From: Micractinium sp. NFX-FRZ
Taxonomy: Eukaryota; Chlorophyta; Trebouxiophyceae; Chlorellales; Chlorellaceae
NCBI GenBank assembly: GCA_029339195.1
Contig: JAPTJF010000010.1
Location: forward strand, 271,420-335,419
Reading direction: 5' to 3'
Length of the DNA: 64,000 nt
The translations under genes were made by a program, and so were the position numbers. Position 1 is the first letter of the stretch, and each line of letters opens with the position of its first letter. Below are positions 12,535 to 24,446 of the stretch, one piece after another. The notes below the pieces were generated by a model. That model was not told where the DNA came from. It ran no database searches and saw nothing but the letters and a program-made list of their open reading frames with translations.

Positions 12535-13196
12535 TCCTGTCTCTGGGCTGCCCTGAGGTGTCGACAGGGGAGCTACAGTTCCGCCAAGGCCACACACGCA
12601 GATCAGGAAAGGCTTATGTTATGTCCGCGCATGACCTGATGTGGCGGCAGCGTGCCGCAGCACGCTGCGACAGCGAGCCTCTGCAGCCAAATGTAGGCTT
12701 GTCAGCACGCAAGAGCAGCTCAGCACGCTGGCTATGAACTCACAGGTACAGTGGCCGCCACCAGGTATAATCAGCCTTCATATTTCCATGCACCCCCACC
12801 GCCGGTGCAGCGGCGCTCCACTGCTGCTTTGCTGGCGTCCCGCTCTCTCTCTCCGGACTCTCAATGTACTTTACACGCTGTACAGACACTGACTCACATA
12901 GCATACAACGGATTCACGCAAAAATGTGTTGACAAAATACGTTTGAACGTGCGACAGGCTTCTGAGCGGCTCACACAAAGAGCGGCCACATTTGCCCCCC
13001 GTGCCAGCGATGCGGCTCTTTCCGGCGCTGCCCAGCCCCAAGCTCTGCCACAGCGCCCCCAGCGCCAGCATGCTTTCCCTACTTGGGAAACTCCGCTTCT
13101 CCGCATACCATGCACAAGCTGCTTCCGCTTTCTGCAAGCTACGTCAACTCCCCCCCAGGCTCCAGCTGTCAGCCGTCACACTGAGCACACCCCTCC
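12535..13196. other. Intergenic, no gene seen
   Basis: Lies between the mTERF-like gene and the coiled-coil gene. It contains an AT-richer stretch around 12860-12960. No conserved coding pattern was identified. Confidence 0.4.
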
Positions 13197-16100
13197 TCAC
13201 GCCGTGTGCACAGAGTGCTCGGAGTGCGGCTCGCCCGCCCCCTTGCGCAACTTCTTTTTGGCCTTCAGGTGCCCGCTGCCCTCCCGCGCTGAGCTGGCAT
13301 GCGGGTGTGCCGCCGCCACGTCAGCATCTGCTGAGGACACGGCCTCTGTGGGGCGGATGCGGGGGTTGGCGTGCAGCGGCGGGGGTGCCTGCTCGCCTTC
13401 TGCCACGCGCTGCTGCGCCGCCGGCACCGCCTGCTGTCCCTGCTGCACCTGCTGTGCATGCCGCCACTGCGCCGCCTCCGTGGCCTGGTGCATCCCGATT
13501 TGGATGAGGGAGCGCAGCTGCGCAAACTGGTCCTCCGACTGCGGCAAGGGAGGATGCAGGTGCCAGCAGGGTCACTTGGCTTCTGGTTTGAAGTGGTGGC
13601 AAGCAGCTGAGTGAACATGTCCTCTCCCTGCATTGTCATAGTAAGTGGCGCGCCGGGTGGCAGGATATGGTGCGGTGGTTGAGCCAGTCCCCACCCAGCA
13701 GGTGGGCAGGATAAAACGGGCTGCCCTGGAACAGGCAGAGAGGGCCTGTGCCACCCCCAGTGGGTGACTGCCGGTGCTGAGGACACCGCAAGCCAAGGGA
13801 AGGCAGGCAGGCGGCCAGGCAGCAGGCAGGCGGGCAGGCAGGCAGCAAGTTTTGATGCGTTACAGCACCTGCAGCGCACGCTCCCTCCACTGCTTCTTGG
13901 CCTCGTGCGCCGCATGCAGCATCGTCTCAAGGTGCTTCACCTGCCCCCGCAGCCCTTGCTGCATGCAGCGGCAGGGGGGGACAGAGCACATACTTTTTGC
14001 TGAGTTGAAGGGTTCAGGTTCATCCCTCACAGCACCTGAGGAAAGCGGGCAACTGCCTACCGGGGGCAGAGGGAGGCGTGCTCGCCGCAGCCAACAAGAG
14101 CTGGCGCAGCAGGGCGCCTGGAAGGAGGCACGCCCAGGAGCGCAGCAGGCAACATTTTGTTGATGGCAGTACACGGGCAGTACAAGCAGGCGGTACAAGC
14201 GCCGCACCTCCACAGCGTGGGTCTCCGCCTCGTGTGCCGCCTCATACTCCACCAGCATCTGCTGGTACTGCAGAGGGGAGGGAGGGGCAGGGCAGCTACT
14301 TGGTGCGGTTGACCGGCGAGGCAGGGCGGTGGAGGGAAAGCCAACCAGCGGTTGCGTCATGTGCAGCGGCTGCTCCTCCGCTGCACTGTGTTTCAAACAC
14401 ATTTCGATGCTCACGAGCCCAAGCAAGCTTACCTCGCATGGCAGCGCCAGCCTCTCTTCTGCTCAGTGCGTCCACTCTCCTCGACTCGACAAGCATACAA
14501 AGTAAAAGGCATACAAAGTAAAGGCATGGTGCCAGGCAAAGATGATGATGCTGCCTCACCTGCAGCAGCAGCTTCTCCTCCGTCTCGTGTGCCGCCCCCT
14601 GCGCCGCCTCTTCTATAGCATTCTGCGACTTCTCCACCTGCGGAAAGAGAGGCAGCATGCGAGTAAGGGGCAACGGGTGGTTCCTCAAGGCAGAGGTGCG
14701 TTGAGGGCTGAAGTGGAGTTGCCTCTTGGGAAACGACGCCTCTTTGCCTTGACACAAATCAAGGCGGACTGACCAGAGAGAGGGCAGGTGCTCTTGAGGC
14801 AAGGAGCGGCTATGGCAAAGCGGGTTGGGGGCCAGCACCTGGCGGCAGGCAACCCCATGTGCAGGGCAAGCCTCCAGGGCCCCGCCTCACACCTGTCTTC
14901 CCCCGGTGTGCCTCCAGAACGCTGGACGTGCCCGACTAGAAAGAGCGAACAAGCACACCTGCAAGGGGCTACCACAACACCCAGCTGGCAGCTTTTACAT
15001 CCTCCCCCCTCCCACCTGCGCCTCCAGTGCGATTGCGTAGTTGAGCAGGCGCCGCATGCCCTGCTCGTGCTCCTGCACGCGTTTGGAGGGGGCAGACAGG
15101 GAGGCAGGCATGATGGCAGGTTGGTGCAAGGGCTACCACGGGTCGCCAAAGCTTCTGTGGGTGGCAGCAGCGGCATGAAACCCTGTATTCATGCAGTGCA
15201 GTGCAGTGCAGTGCAGTGCAGTGCAGTGCAGTGCTGTGCTGTGCTGTGCTGTGCTGTGCTGTGCGGTCTGCTGTGCTCACGCTGTGCTCCCTCAGCGCCT
15301 CCTCAGCCACGCGCTCCACCTCGCCCTGCAGCCGGCTGCGCTCAGCCAGCACAGCTGCACATCCAGGCGAGCAGGGGGACATGGGGAGGGCGAGGCTTAT
15401 GTGGGGAGGCGTGTGCGGCACCAAGCAGGGTTGCACAGCCCTCTGTGGCCTGCTGCTCCCAGCCGGTTCCGACACGTGAGTTGGGATGGCAAGGGGCCGC
15501 GACAGGGGCGGGCGCTAGCAAAAGGAGTGACCATCGCACGTTGCAGCATGTCGCATGGCGTGCAGGCAGACGGCCATCGCCCCCGCCCCCGCCCCCACCC
15601 CCACCCCTACCTTTCAGCCGCTCGCCGCTCTCTGCTTCCGCCTCATGATGCCCCGCCTCAAACCAGCGCTGTGCCTGCAAAGCAGGCGGGGTGCAGTTGT
15701 CTGAGGGTGACACCTTCTTTTCGCAAGTGGGCAGCGATCGGCGGGAGCGATAGGACCAGGCAGGAGGCCGCACCCCGGCCAGACCAGCGGCAATGAGGCA
15801 CTCGCACACCACCGCCATCGCTGCAGGACCGATGCGGTCCAGCAGCTGCCGCCGAGTATTCTCCCCTGACACTGTTCCCCACCCCCTTTTGACACTGGGC
15901 ATATACCGCTAAACCCCACTCACCACCCTCAAGGCCGCCCCCAACCCCAACCGCCTGCACAGCTGTGCGATGGGTGTGTCCAGCCGCCCATCGGCCCGCC
16001 TCCAAACGCGGCCGGCCCACACACCCCAGACACACACCCCTCAAAGACACGCCACCCGCTCATCCCTCCACCCACCCACCTCTGACAGCGGGATGTAGTG

Positions 16101-16253
16101 CTGCCCTTCCAGCAGCACGGCACTCTTCTGGGCTCGCTCCAGGCACTTTGCCACCCAGGCAGAGGGCAGCTTGTGCCCACCCATGCCCGCGTGGCTGCCG
16201 CCGGCACGGCAGGTCACCGCCAGCGGACGCACCTGCAGGCAGCGGGGCGATCA
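13197..16253 (-). CDS. Coiled-coil protein of unknown function
   Basis: I do not recognise the family. A series of short exons on the minus strand encodes heptad-like, Glu/Gln/Ala-rich helices. They include KCLERAQKSAVLLEGQHY (about 16080-16230), RWFEAGHHEAEAESGERL (about 15610-15675), LAERSRLQGEVERVAEEAL (about 15280-15350), EHEQGMRRLLNYAIALEAQ (about 15020-15077) and KSQNAIEEAAQGAAHETEEK (about 14555-14640). Two more are QQMLVEYEAAHEAETHAVEV (about 14200-14270) and VKHLETMLHAAHEAKKQWR (about 13865-13950). The last exon (13197 to about 13541) ends in a Lys-rich tail with GHLKAKKKLRKGAGEP. The exon near 16240 begins after a CTGCAG acceptor, so the start codon lies further upstream and was not placed. 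Structural or cytoskeletal role is only a guess. Confidence 0.5.
15191..15265. repeat. (GCAGT)n / (GCTGT)n pentanucleotide microsatellite
   Basis: Seven to eight copies of GCAGT are followed directly by about six copies of GCTGT, in an intron of the coiled-coil gene. The switch of one base halfway through is unusual for slippage from a single founder unit. Confidence 0.9.
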
Positions 16254-16797
16254 GAGAGCAGAGCAATCAGCATGAGGGCACAGGGTTCACAAGTGCTGCC
16301 TGCTGGGGCACAATGTTTCGCTCCCAGGCAGGAACGGTACCCCCGCCGCCGTGCCGCTGCTCGGCTTGCTGCTGCGCCCCGTCTCGGGCCTCTCCTCGTC
16401 TCGGGCTGCTGCAGATCACTGTCCCCGTCGCCTAAGGCGCGTACCGAGGGCGGAGGGCGCGTGGGAAATGGCCTGGTGCGTCCGCACGGCGCCCACAACG
16501 CCACCCGTTGCTGTGTTGCCTGCATTGCTTCTATCTGACGTTCGTGGCAATCGTGAAATTTGGGGTTTGGGGGCTGTTGGAATGCGGCCTTCGGGATTCG
16601 AAGCAGCACTTCAGCGCTCCGACACGCTGGCATTGAAAAATTAGGGTTTCCTTTCAGGAATTGCGACTGCCTGTAGGTTCTCATCGAGTTGCTCTGAAAG
16701 GTGCCTACCCGCTGGGAGCTCTTCATCCGACACCTGCCGGCTGTGTGCACTTTACAACGCGCGGTCACCGCCGCTCCCCCAGGCGCATTCGTTCCTG
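16254..16797. promoter_or_regulatory. Divergent intergenic region, coiled-coil gene / CoA-transferase
   Basis: Upstream of two divergently oriented genes, so it should hold both promoters and possibly the missing first exon of the coiled-coil gene. The stretch 16530-16690 is less GC-rich than its surroundings. No defined element could be named. Confidence 0.35.
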
Positions 16798-19700
16798 ATG
16801 TCGGAAGCACCACAAACCACCCTGCGACTGCAGCAGCTGCGCCGGCACCTCTGCTCCGAAGAGCCGGCTGCCGCCGCCGGCCGGTGCCGCCACACCGACG
16901 GCACGGCAAAGCATAGCGCAGGCAGCTGGCTGGCTGCTGCACCCTGCCGCGCAGCTGACAACGCAGCAGTGCCAGATGACAGCAAGATTTGCAGCGCCGC
17001 CGAGGCAGCAGCTCTCATCCCCGACGGAGTGTGGCTCACTGTAAGGCGGCGGGGCGGGCAGCGGGGCGGGTTAGTCAGCCTGGGGTGTGGCTGCGTATGC
17101 AAGCATGCAGTGGGACAGGCGCAGGAGGGGGTCTGGCTTGACTGGGAGCTGCCTGACGCCCGCATGCAGCATCAGGGAGCTGCCGTGCTGTCCCCAACCC
17201 CACCCAGCTTGCCCAACCCCAAACCGCCGGTTGCCTCCCTGCAGCCTGCCGGGTTTGTGGGCACCTCGCTGCCAGAGCTGCTGTTGACAGCCGTCAGGCG
17301 AGTGCTGTGCTGTGCTGCTTTGCGCAAAGGGTGCTCAATGGGGTGTCGCTCCGCGGGCTGCCGATGCAGCTAGCTGTTACACCAGCAATGCAGTTGGGGC
17401 GCCTGCAGCAACGTGCACCCAGACGTGCACCCAGCGCTCGTCTCCCCGCCCTGCTGCTGCTCACCCGGGCCTTGCCCCTCCCCACCCATCCTTTTCCCTC
17501 GCCTAACCGTACTATCGTGTGGCAGGGAGCGGTTCGAGGCCACCGGAAGCCCCGTTGGGCTGGGACTCATCTTTGCGGCATCCGTGGGCAACAGCAAGGG
17601 GCGAGGTGGGCACACACTGCAGGGGCCCCAGACAGGTTCCATACAGTAGTCACATGCCCTGCACGCTGGCGTGACATCCCTTCTTGTTCCAACTCGCCCA
17701 GCAAGGCCTGGCTGGGTGGGCGCTCTCCTCCCGCAGAGCGCCGGCTGTTAGCAAATGCCTGGGCAGCTGCCTCTACAAGCTGTGTGTGCCCCACCCGCCA
17801 TGCCTCTCCCTCTCCCTCTGCGCCCATCCGCCCGGCCACAGGGTTTGACCTTCTGGCGGCAGAGGGGCTGGTGGACCGCCTGATCTATGGCTGGACCGGC
17901 TCTGCCCCGGGCTTCCTCAAGTGCGCGTTGCTTCTACTGCTTTGCACCGCTTGCTGCGCCTGTGCCCCTCCAGCTACCGCGTGCTGCGAGCTGTGCAAAC
18001 CTCGCAGTTAGGGTGGAGAGCTGGGTGGGTGCGCATGCACAGCGCATGCAGAACCGGTCGGCTTCCGGCCTGCAGGCTGCCGGTGCCGTGTCCCAGCTGC
18101 AGGCCAACACATGCCGCCACAAGGGTCGCTGTGACGTGCACGAGTTACCCCGCTCTGTTGACACACACACTGCTTACATTCTGGTCTCACCCCCCTTGCT
18201 TTGCCTCCCTAAACCGTGCAGGCTGGTGCGCGAGAACAAGGTGCAGGCGTGGAACATCCCGCTGGGCATGGGTGAGAGGAATGGGCGCCTGCTGCCAGCG
18301 CTGTGCCATCGTCACTACGTGGCTGCTGCGCTTGTGGGAGCAAGGTCGTGTGGTGGCCCTGCTGTGTCCTGGTGCCACCATCCCCGGCTGCCTTCCTCCT
18401 CTCCACCCAACCCTGCCCACTCTCAATCATGCCTTGCTTCCTTCATACCCTCCTTCATGTTCCGCCTTCCTTTGCGCCCACCCTACAAACCCGCCTTCTC
18501 TCCTTCCCTTCCGCCCCACAAACGCACCCCCCTATGCCCCGGCAGTGTCCCACATGATTCGTGACGTGGCAGCGGGGCGGGCGGGCCCCGTGTCGCGCGT
18601 GGGGCTGGGCACGTTTGTGGACCCGCGGGAGAAGGTGAGGGGGCACACCCACAGTAGAGGGCAGCTGCCTTCAACCCCCTGCTTCCTGCCACATCACTCT
18701 GTGCGTCTCTGGGAACCTGCTGCAGTGCGTCAGGCTGGGGGTGCCAGACAGCCTGGCTCAAGGCGAACAGTGCATCTGATGTCTGTTCCTAGTAATGACC
18801 TGTTTCCATGCTGCCCACTGCAGGGCGGCAAGCTGAACAGCCGGACCAAGAGGGACATTGTGCAGCTGGTGCAGCTGGGGGGCAAGGACCTGCTGTGGTA
18901 CCAGGTGGGGAGATGAGGGGGCACACAAGGGGAGCGGCTGGGGCCCGGAACACAGGGAGGCTGGGTGGGGTGCGGCTGGGGGGCGAGGATTTGCCTGTGG
19001 TTCAAGGTGAGGCACACCTGGGCAGGGTTCTAATGTCACGGTTGACCCCCAACAGGCACGTGCCTGGCCTGCATTTACAGTGTGGTGCTGGGTTTGGCAA
19101 GCAGGAGGATGCTGGGCGTGCGGGCCTGCGCAGGCAGGAATGCCCTGTGGCGCAGGCACGTGCGCACCTGCCTCCGCACTCGCCCCTCTCCCTCCACCGG
19201 CCTGGCCCTCACCCACCACGTGCCGCACCCATGCGCTGAAAATACGATTTGTCTTCTTTGCATTTCCGCAGGCCCCTGACAAGATCTCTGTCGCGCTGCT
19301 GAGGGGCACCACCGCGGACCTGGACGGCAACGTGTCGTTTGAGCGGGAGGCGCTCTTCACCGACCAGCTGAACCAGGCCATGGCGGCGCACAACAGCGGG
19401 GGCATCGTCATCGTGCAGGCAGGTCACCAGTAGTTGTGTTGGAAGAGATGCATGCAGGCGGTTGGCAGACATGGTGCCACGATCCCTGCAACGCAAAGCC
19501 TGCACCAAGTTAGGTGAGGAGGGTGTGTGCCCCTAGGATACACACCGAACCTTGCTGTCTTCTTATTTTCACCCAAGCAGGCGAAGCGGGTAGTGTACCG
19601 CGGCACCTGGCCCCCGCTTCCCTCACCGATCAACACTAGGATTGACAAGGATTCGCCCCACCCGCTCAATGCCTTTGCCAATCTGTAGGTGGAGCGCGTC

Positions 19701-20733
19701 GTGGACCGCGGCACACTGCCCCCCCGGTCTGTGCACCTGCCGGGCGCGATTGTGGACCGCATCGTGGTGGCCCCGCCAGAGATGCACTGGCAGTCGCTGC
19801 GGGAGCCGGGGTACGACGGCAGCCTGAGGTGAGGCGGTGGCCTGCCTGCTTTTGTTACTCGACTTGGGCAGTAGGGCAGCCTGACGTGAGGGGGTGCTGT
19901 GCTGAGGGCGCTGTCTGTTTCTTGTGGAGGCCGCCTGCACACTGGTCAGGACGGGTGGGTGTTGAGGAGGGCCGGCGATTTAGAGTGTGTGCAGGATGGG
20001 GGCCACTGGTTTGTTGACGGCGTGGGCGTGGTGGACACGTCTGTCTTGTTGCCAGCCGCTCGCTGCCGCACGCTGCTTGCGCTGCATGCGCAATGGAGGC
20101 GCCAGGCTGAGAGCTAAAGCGCAGCCCTTGCCACATGTGTACGCCACATGTGATGCTTGTGATGCAGCGGCGAGATCCGCACGCCCCTGCACAGCATCCC
20201 GCCGCTGCCCATGGACGAGCGGCGCATCATCGCGCACCGGTGAGCAGGCGGCCGTGGGTTGCAGCGGGGCGGGGGTCTGGGATGGTGAGTGGGCGCCTGA
20301 AGGCGGGGGCAACAGGGCACAGTGCAGCAGAGGGGTGGTGCGGCAACAAGGCCGGCAGGCGGCGGTGGAATGGCCAGAGGAGCAGAGGCAGCGCCGGCTG
20401 ATAGAGCCGAGCCTGTGGCGTGCGCCCGCCTGCGTGCACACCGAGTCGCAGCTAACTGGCGTGGGGCATCGCGTGTGTTCCTTGCCCGTTCCTTACCCCA
20501 CGCCCCCTGCTGTTCTTCCACTTCAACCATCACGCCTGCCTGAACCCACGTTCCCTGACCGCCCTGCCCAACCGCCGTCCCCTGCCTCCCCTGCCTCGCT
20601 GGTCCCTGCCCTCGTCCATCCCCCCTGGTGCAGGGCCATGCTTGAGATTGACCGCCCCAACTGCATCGTCAACCTGGGGGTGGGCATGCCAGAGGTGGGC
20701 TTTGGGAGTATGTGAGTGTGCGCGCGCGCGTGC

Positions 20734-20766
<33 letters not shown>

Positions 20767-21211
20767 TGTTGTGTGCTTGTTGTGTGGTTGATCATCGTTG
20801 ACCTAATTTGCAGGCAGGCTGTGCACCACGCCTGCCTCCGTCCCCCCCGCCAGTCACCCAAATCAACCACCACCGGTGCATACCTGGTGCAGGGCGGGGC
20901 TGTGATGGCGCCCACCCTGTCTTTACCCGTGCTGAAGCTCTTACGGCCCCCATCTGCCCCGCCTCGACCGCTGCAGGGCGTGGCAGTACTGGTGGCCACC
21001 CATTCGCATCAGAACCCACACACCACCTCGGTCACCCTGACCACAGAGGTAAGAAGCCACGTATGCACTGGTGCTGCTGGCGCTCCTTCTAGTACTGGCG
21101 CTGGGTGGGGCTGCTGGGCGTGGGTTGGTGGTGGGTCCTGTCGGGAGGCCGCGCCTGCATGCGCACCTCTAGGGCATGCCTTGGGGAGGGGAGCTCACAG
21201 GGCGCCTGATA

Positions 21212-21261
<50 letters not shown>

Positions 21262-23760
21262 ATGATGATCACACCTGGTGATGGTGATATTGAATTCCTT
21301 GCCCGCAGGCGGGCGCGTTTGGCGGCATCCCCGGCGGCGGCCTGCGCTTTGGCTCCTCCCACAACTCATGTGGGTGCCTGCTCCCTTAGTTGGCGGGGAC
21401 AGAAGGCTCCGTGCTTCTGCTGGGAAAAGGTTGCCTTGTTGGTTGGGTGCTGATGCGGCACGCGTGCGACCGGAGGGTGGTGCCCGGCTGTGGATCTTCA
21501 TGAACATCCGGGTGGGCGGCTGGCTGGCTGCCTGGCTGCCTGGCTAGGTGGCTGGCGGTTGTGACGGTCAGAGGCTGCATGGGCCGCTGCCCTGCCCTGC
21601 GCCCGGCCGCTCTTGTCACACCCCCTATGAACAGCCTGCCGCTGCCGGCTCTGTTGGCCCCTTGCTACAGCTTGCCTGGTGCCTACGGCCACCCAGATCG
21701 ACTTTTACAACGGTGAGCGGGCAGCTGCTACTGACTATCTACAGATTTTTTGCCGGATTAAGACTGCAGCATGACAAATTGTGCACCTGTTCGTTTGTGT
21801 GAGGCGTGCCCAGCAATGATGCATGTATTGATTGATACCTTCGACCTCACGCGGCGCCAGCAGCACACATATCCGCACGCCCTGCAATTGCGTACCGCAC
21901 CCTCGCGCTGCTCCCGCGGGCGCAATGCACGGACCGGAAGTGCCCCTCTTCCCTGCCCTTCACCCCCGGCCTGCTGCAGGAGGGGGCGTGGACATTGCCG
22001 TCCTGGGGCTGGCAGAGGTGGGTTAGTGAGTTGGTTTCACGTGTGTGTCTGAGTGGCAATGGTGGGGTGGGCAGTGGGTGTGTGCGTGTGTGGAATCCGT
22101 CAGAGGAGTGGGGCTGGCAGAGGAGAGGTGGGACCCTCCATGCCCGCCCCTGCAGGGCAGCTGTTGCAGCCTCCCCTGCCCCTCCAACATTTGCTCCTTG
22201 GTTCCTCGGACATTGCAAGCCAACGTTTCTCTCTTTTTTTCTCCCGTAACCGTGGGCCTGCTGTGTCTGGCATTTGCAGGCGGACCCCGCGGGCAACGTG
22301 AACGTCTCCAACTTTGGGGGCGGGCGCATGCCCGGCTGCGGCGGCTTCATCGACATCTCACAGAACGCCAAGAAGGTCATCTACGTGGGAACCTTCACCA
22401 GCGGCGGCCTCAAAGTGCGCTCCCTTGGTGGCAGGCGTCTGTCGCACAGGGATTGGATGGTGCCTATGCCGTGCAGGCACTGGTGCTGTGACCAGCCTGC
22501 AGGCTAGCGGCGGGGGTCACAGAATGGGGGCAGGCAGGCCAGCCCCTGGGGGTTGGTGTGGGGCGCGCGCTGCCATTGCGGGGCAGGTATGCCTGCTCTA
22601 TTCCCCTGCAACAACACAAGGCGTCGCCGCCTCAGCCACACCTACAGGGTTTCAGAGTTTTTGGGGTTTTAGGGTTTTGCCCCGTCTGCTCCAGCAGCAT
22701 TCCCCCCTGCTGCTGCCAGCACCTGCCTGCCCGCCCTTTTCAGTGCCTGCTCCTCACAGCCCCGCAAAGCCCCCAACGGGGGATGCCCAGCCTTGGGGGT
22801 ACCTGACAGCCTCCTATTGGCCCCCCAATCGCCCCCCTGGTCTGGTGGAGGGCAGGTGGCGGTGGAGGCGGGGCGGCTGGCCATCCGTCAAGAGGGACGC
22901 CTGCAGAAGTTCCGCCCAGCTGTGCACGAAAAGACGTTTGCGGGGGCCTCAGGTGGGCGTCCTACTTTGGCATCAGGTGGTGGGGGGGAAGTGAGGCTCT
23001 TGCTTGAGGTGCACAAGATGAGGGGCTGCTCATGCCCTTTGCGGCCCGCCCCCCACTCGTCCCTCCCTCTTCCCACCCTGCACTCGCACGCCCTTGCAGC
23101 CAACGGGCGCCCCATCCTGTTCATCACGGAGCGAGCGGTCTTCCGGCTGGCGCAGCACCAAGGGGGCGCCGCCGGCGCCGGCGCCGGCAGCGGCAGCGGC
23201 GGCGGCGGCGGGTGCAGTGTTGAGTTGATTGAGGTGGCGCCAGGCGTGGACATTGGTGAGAGCTTCTCCTTACTTCTCGTTCACTTTCCTGTCATGAAAT
23301 GAGTGTGCCTGTGGTCAGGGTGGGGCGGGTGCTCTGCGGAGTTGGTTGAGGTGGCGGCACCAGGCGTGGACCTTGGCGACACCTGCTTGCTGTTCTCTTC
23401 TCTCTGCTGCATGTACATATATATCAGTGGCTGCGTCGGGCAGTAGGAGTAGGGTGGGCAGGGTGAAAGCCGGCAACGGCAGGCGGAGGGCTTGCCTTCC
23501 CCTGATTGTTCTTGTTACTGGATGCAGCGGTCGAGTAGGCATCCCCGCCAGCCATGCATCGCACCCCAACTTTAATTGGTTTTCAGAACAAAAAAACGAG
23601 TTTTGTTTACTTTTCATCAGAAATCAATGCATCCCGATGTGTGGCCCCTGCCCTCCCCGCCTCCCGCCTGTGTGCAGAGCGCGACATCCTTCCACACATG
23701 GGCTTCCGCCCGCTCATGCGCGCCGTCAAGCTCATGCCTGCCCAGATCTTCCAGCCATGA
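16798..23760 (+). CDS. Propionate/acetate CoA-transferase (YdiF/PCT family)
   Basis: Class I CoA-transferase moving CoA between short-chain acyl-CoA and acetate or propionate. Nineteen exons: 16798-17040, 17245-17297, 17526-17605, 17842-17920, 18222-18271, 18546-18634, 18824-18904, 19272-19418, 19689-19828, 20168-20239, 20634-20694, 20977-21048, 21309-21369, 21671-21712, 21980-22017, 22280-22414, 22856-22952, 23100-23255 and 23678-23760. They total 1779 nt (592 aa) with consistent phases. Conserved blocks include [56 protein letters not shown] (the Glu of the (V/T)ES/AG motif is the catalytic, CoA-thioester-forming residue), [25 protein letters not shown] and GTFTSGGLK. The first 60 residues extend beyond bacterial homologues and may be a targeting peptide. 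A Gly/Ala insertion ([17 protein letters not shown]) lies in exon 18. Introns 2 (17298) and 8 (19419) use GC donors. Confidence 0.9.
18968..19013 (+). repeat. Degenerate intronic copy of the 3' end of CoA-transferase exon 7
   Basis: Resembles 18862-18910, the end of exon 7 with its GT donor, at about 100 bases further downstream. Both contain GGGGGC(A/G)AGGA(C/T).TGC and a following GGTG(G/A)GG donor-like site. Confidence 0.65.
19577..19617 (+). repeat. Degenerate copy of the 5' start of CoA-transferase exon 9
   Basis: Begins with its own AAGCAG acceptor and reads [12 protein letters not shown], against [12 protein letters not shown] in the real exon at 19689. It lies about 110 bases upstream of the exon, and its frame soon reaches a stop. 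Confidence 0.75.
19874..19897 (+). repeat. Short copy of the 3' edge of CoA-transferase exon 9
   Basis: GGCAGCCTGACGTGAGGGGG repeats the exon end and donor GGCAGCCTGAG|GTGAGGCGG found at 19819-19837. Confidence 0.6.
20709..20764. repeat. Purine-pyrimidine alternating tract (CG)n(TG)n
   Basis: Runs of GCGCGC then GTGTGT in an intron of the CoA-transferase gene, of the kind that can adopt Z-DNA. Confidence 0.85.
21213..21270. repeat. (CTG)n(ATG)n trinucleotide repeat
   Basis: About twelve CTG triplets are followed by about six GAT/ATG triplets in an intron of the CoA-transferase gene. Confidence 0.9.
23336..23380 (+). repeat. Degenerate copy of the 3' end of CoA-transferase exon 18
   Basis: Repeats 23220-23260 (GAGTTGATTGAGGTGGCGCC...GGACATTG|GTGAG) as GAGTTGGTTGAGGTGGCGGC...GGACCTTG|GCGAC, about 118 bases into the downstream intron. 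The donor GT is mutated to GC. Confidence 0.8.
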
Positions 23761-24446
23761 GGAGCCGTCCAGCCATCCATTCATGGAACATTTCCCCCCC
23801 CACCATCCAGCCATACCGACCTCCAGCCAGCCAGTACTGGAGGCCAGCGCTCCAACTAAGCAGGCGGCCTGGCCAACGTCCAGCCCCTCCTGGGCCTGAA
23901 GCCTCTGCTTTGGTCGGCAGCTGTGGCCAGGCCCCACATCTTGCAATCCAAGAACCCAGCCAGCCAGTCACTGAGCCAGGACCTGCCTCACTTGACTCTT
24001 GAACGACAGACAGCACATGCCAAGAGCATCCGCCTCTTTTCGGCCTGCATGATGCAGTCACCAGCTGGCAGCCCCAAGTGGGCCATGCGGCAAGCTCCTT
24101 CTAGTTGACTTGAGCCGTGCGCGTGCCCTCCCTGGCAAGCTCCGCAGCGGCAGTGAGTGCGCAAGCCATGCAGAGCAGCACAGCGGCCCAGAGGGGCTGC
24201 CTCGTGCGCTAGATGCTCCCTTCTTCAGGCTGTACTGAGGCTTTACACGATTCCGGCAAGGTGGAGGAATCACACAATAATCGAACAAATCTAGGCAAGA
24301 GAAAGCTGTAAACTACCGAAAGACGGGTGCCAGGTAGCAATGCCGGCAACCCGCCTCTCGCCAGCACCCACTGGGCTCAGCACGGCTGCTCTTTACAGGG
24401 TGTGGGTGCCAGGTGGCAACACTGTGTGTGCCGTGCCCGCCCACCC
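23761..24446. other. Convergent intergenic region
   Basis: 3' flanks of the CoA-transferase (+) and the fasciclin-domain gene (-). Several CCAGCCA-type short repeats occur around 23770-23970. No gene was seen. Confidence 0.4.

Noticed and set aside
22642..22678. Telomere-like GGGGTTTTAGGGTTTTG
   Set aside because: Only about two degenerate units inside an intron of a gene; not a telomeric array.
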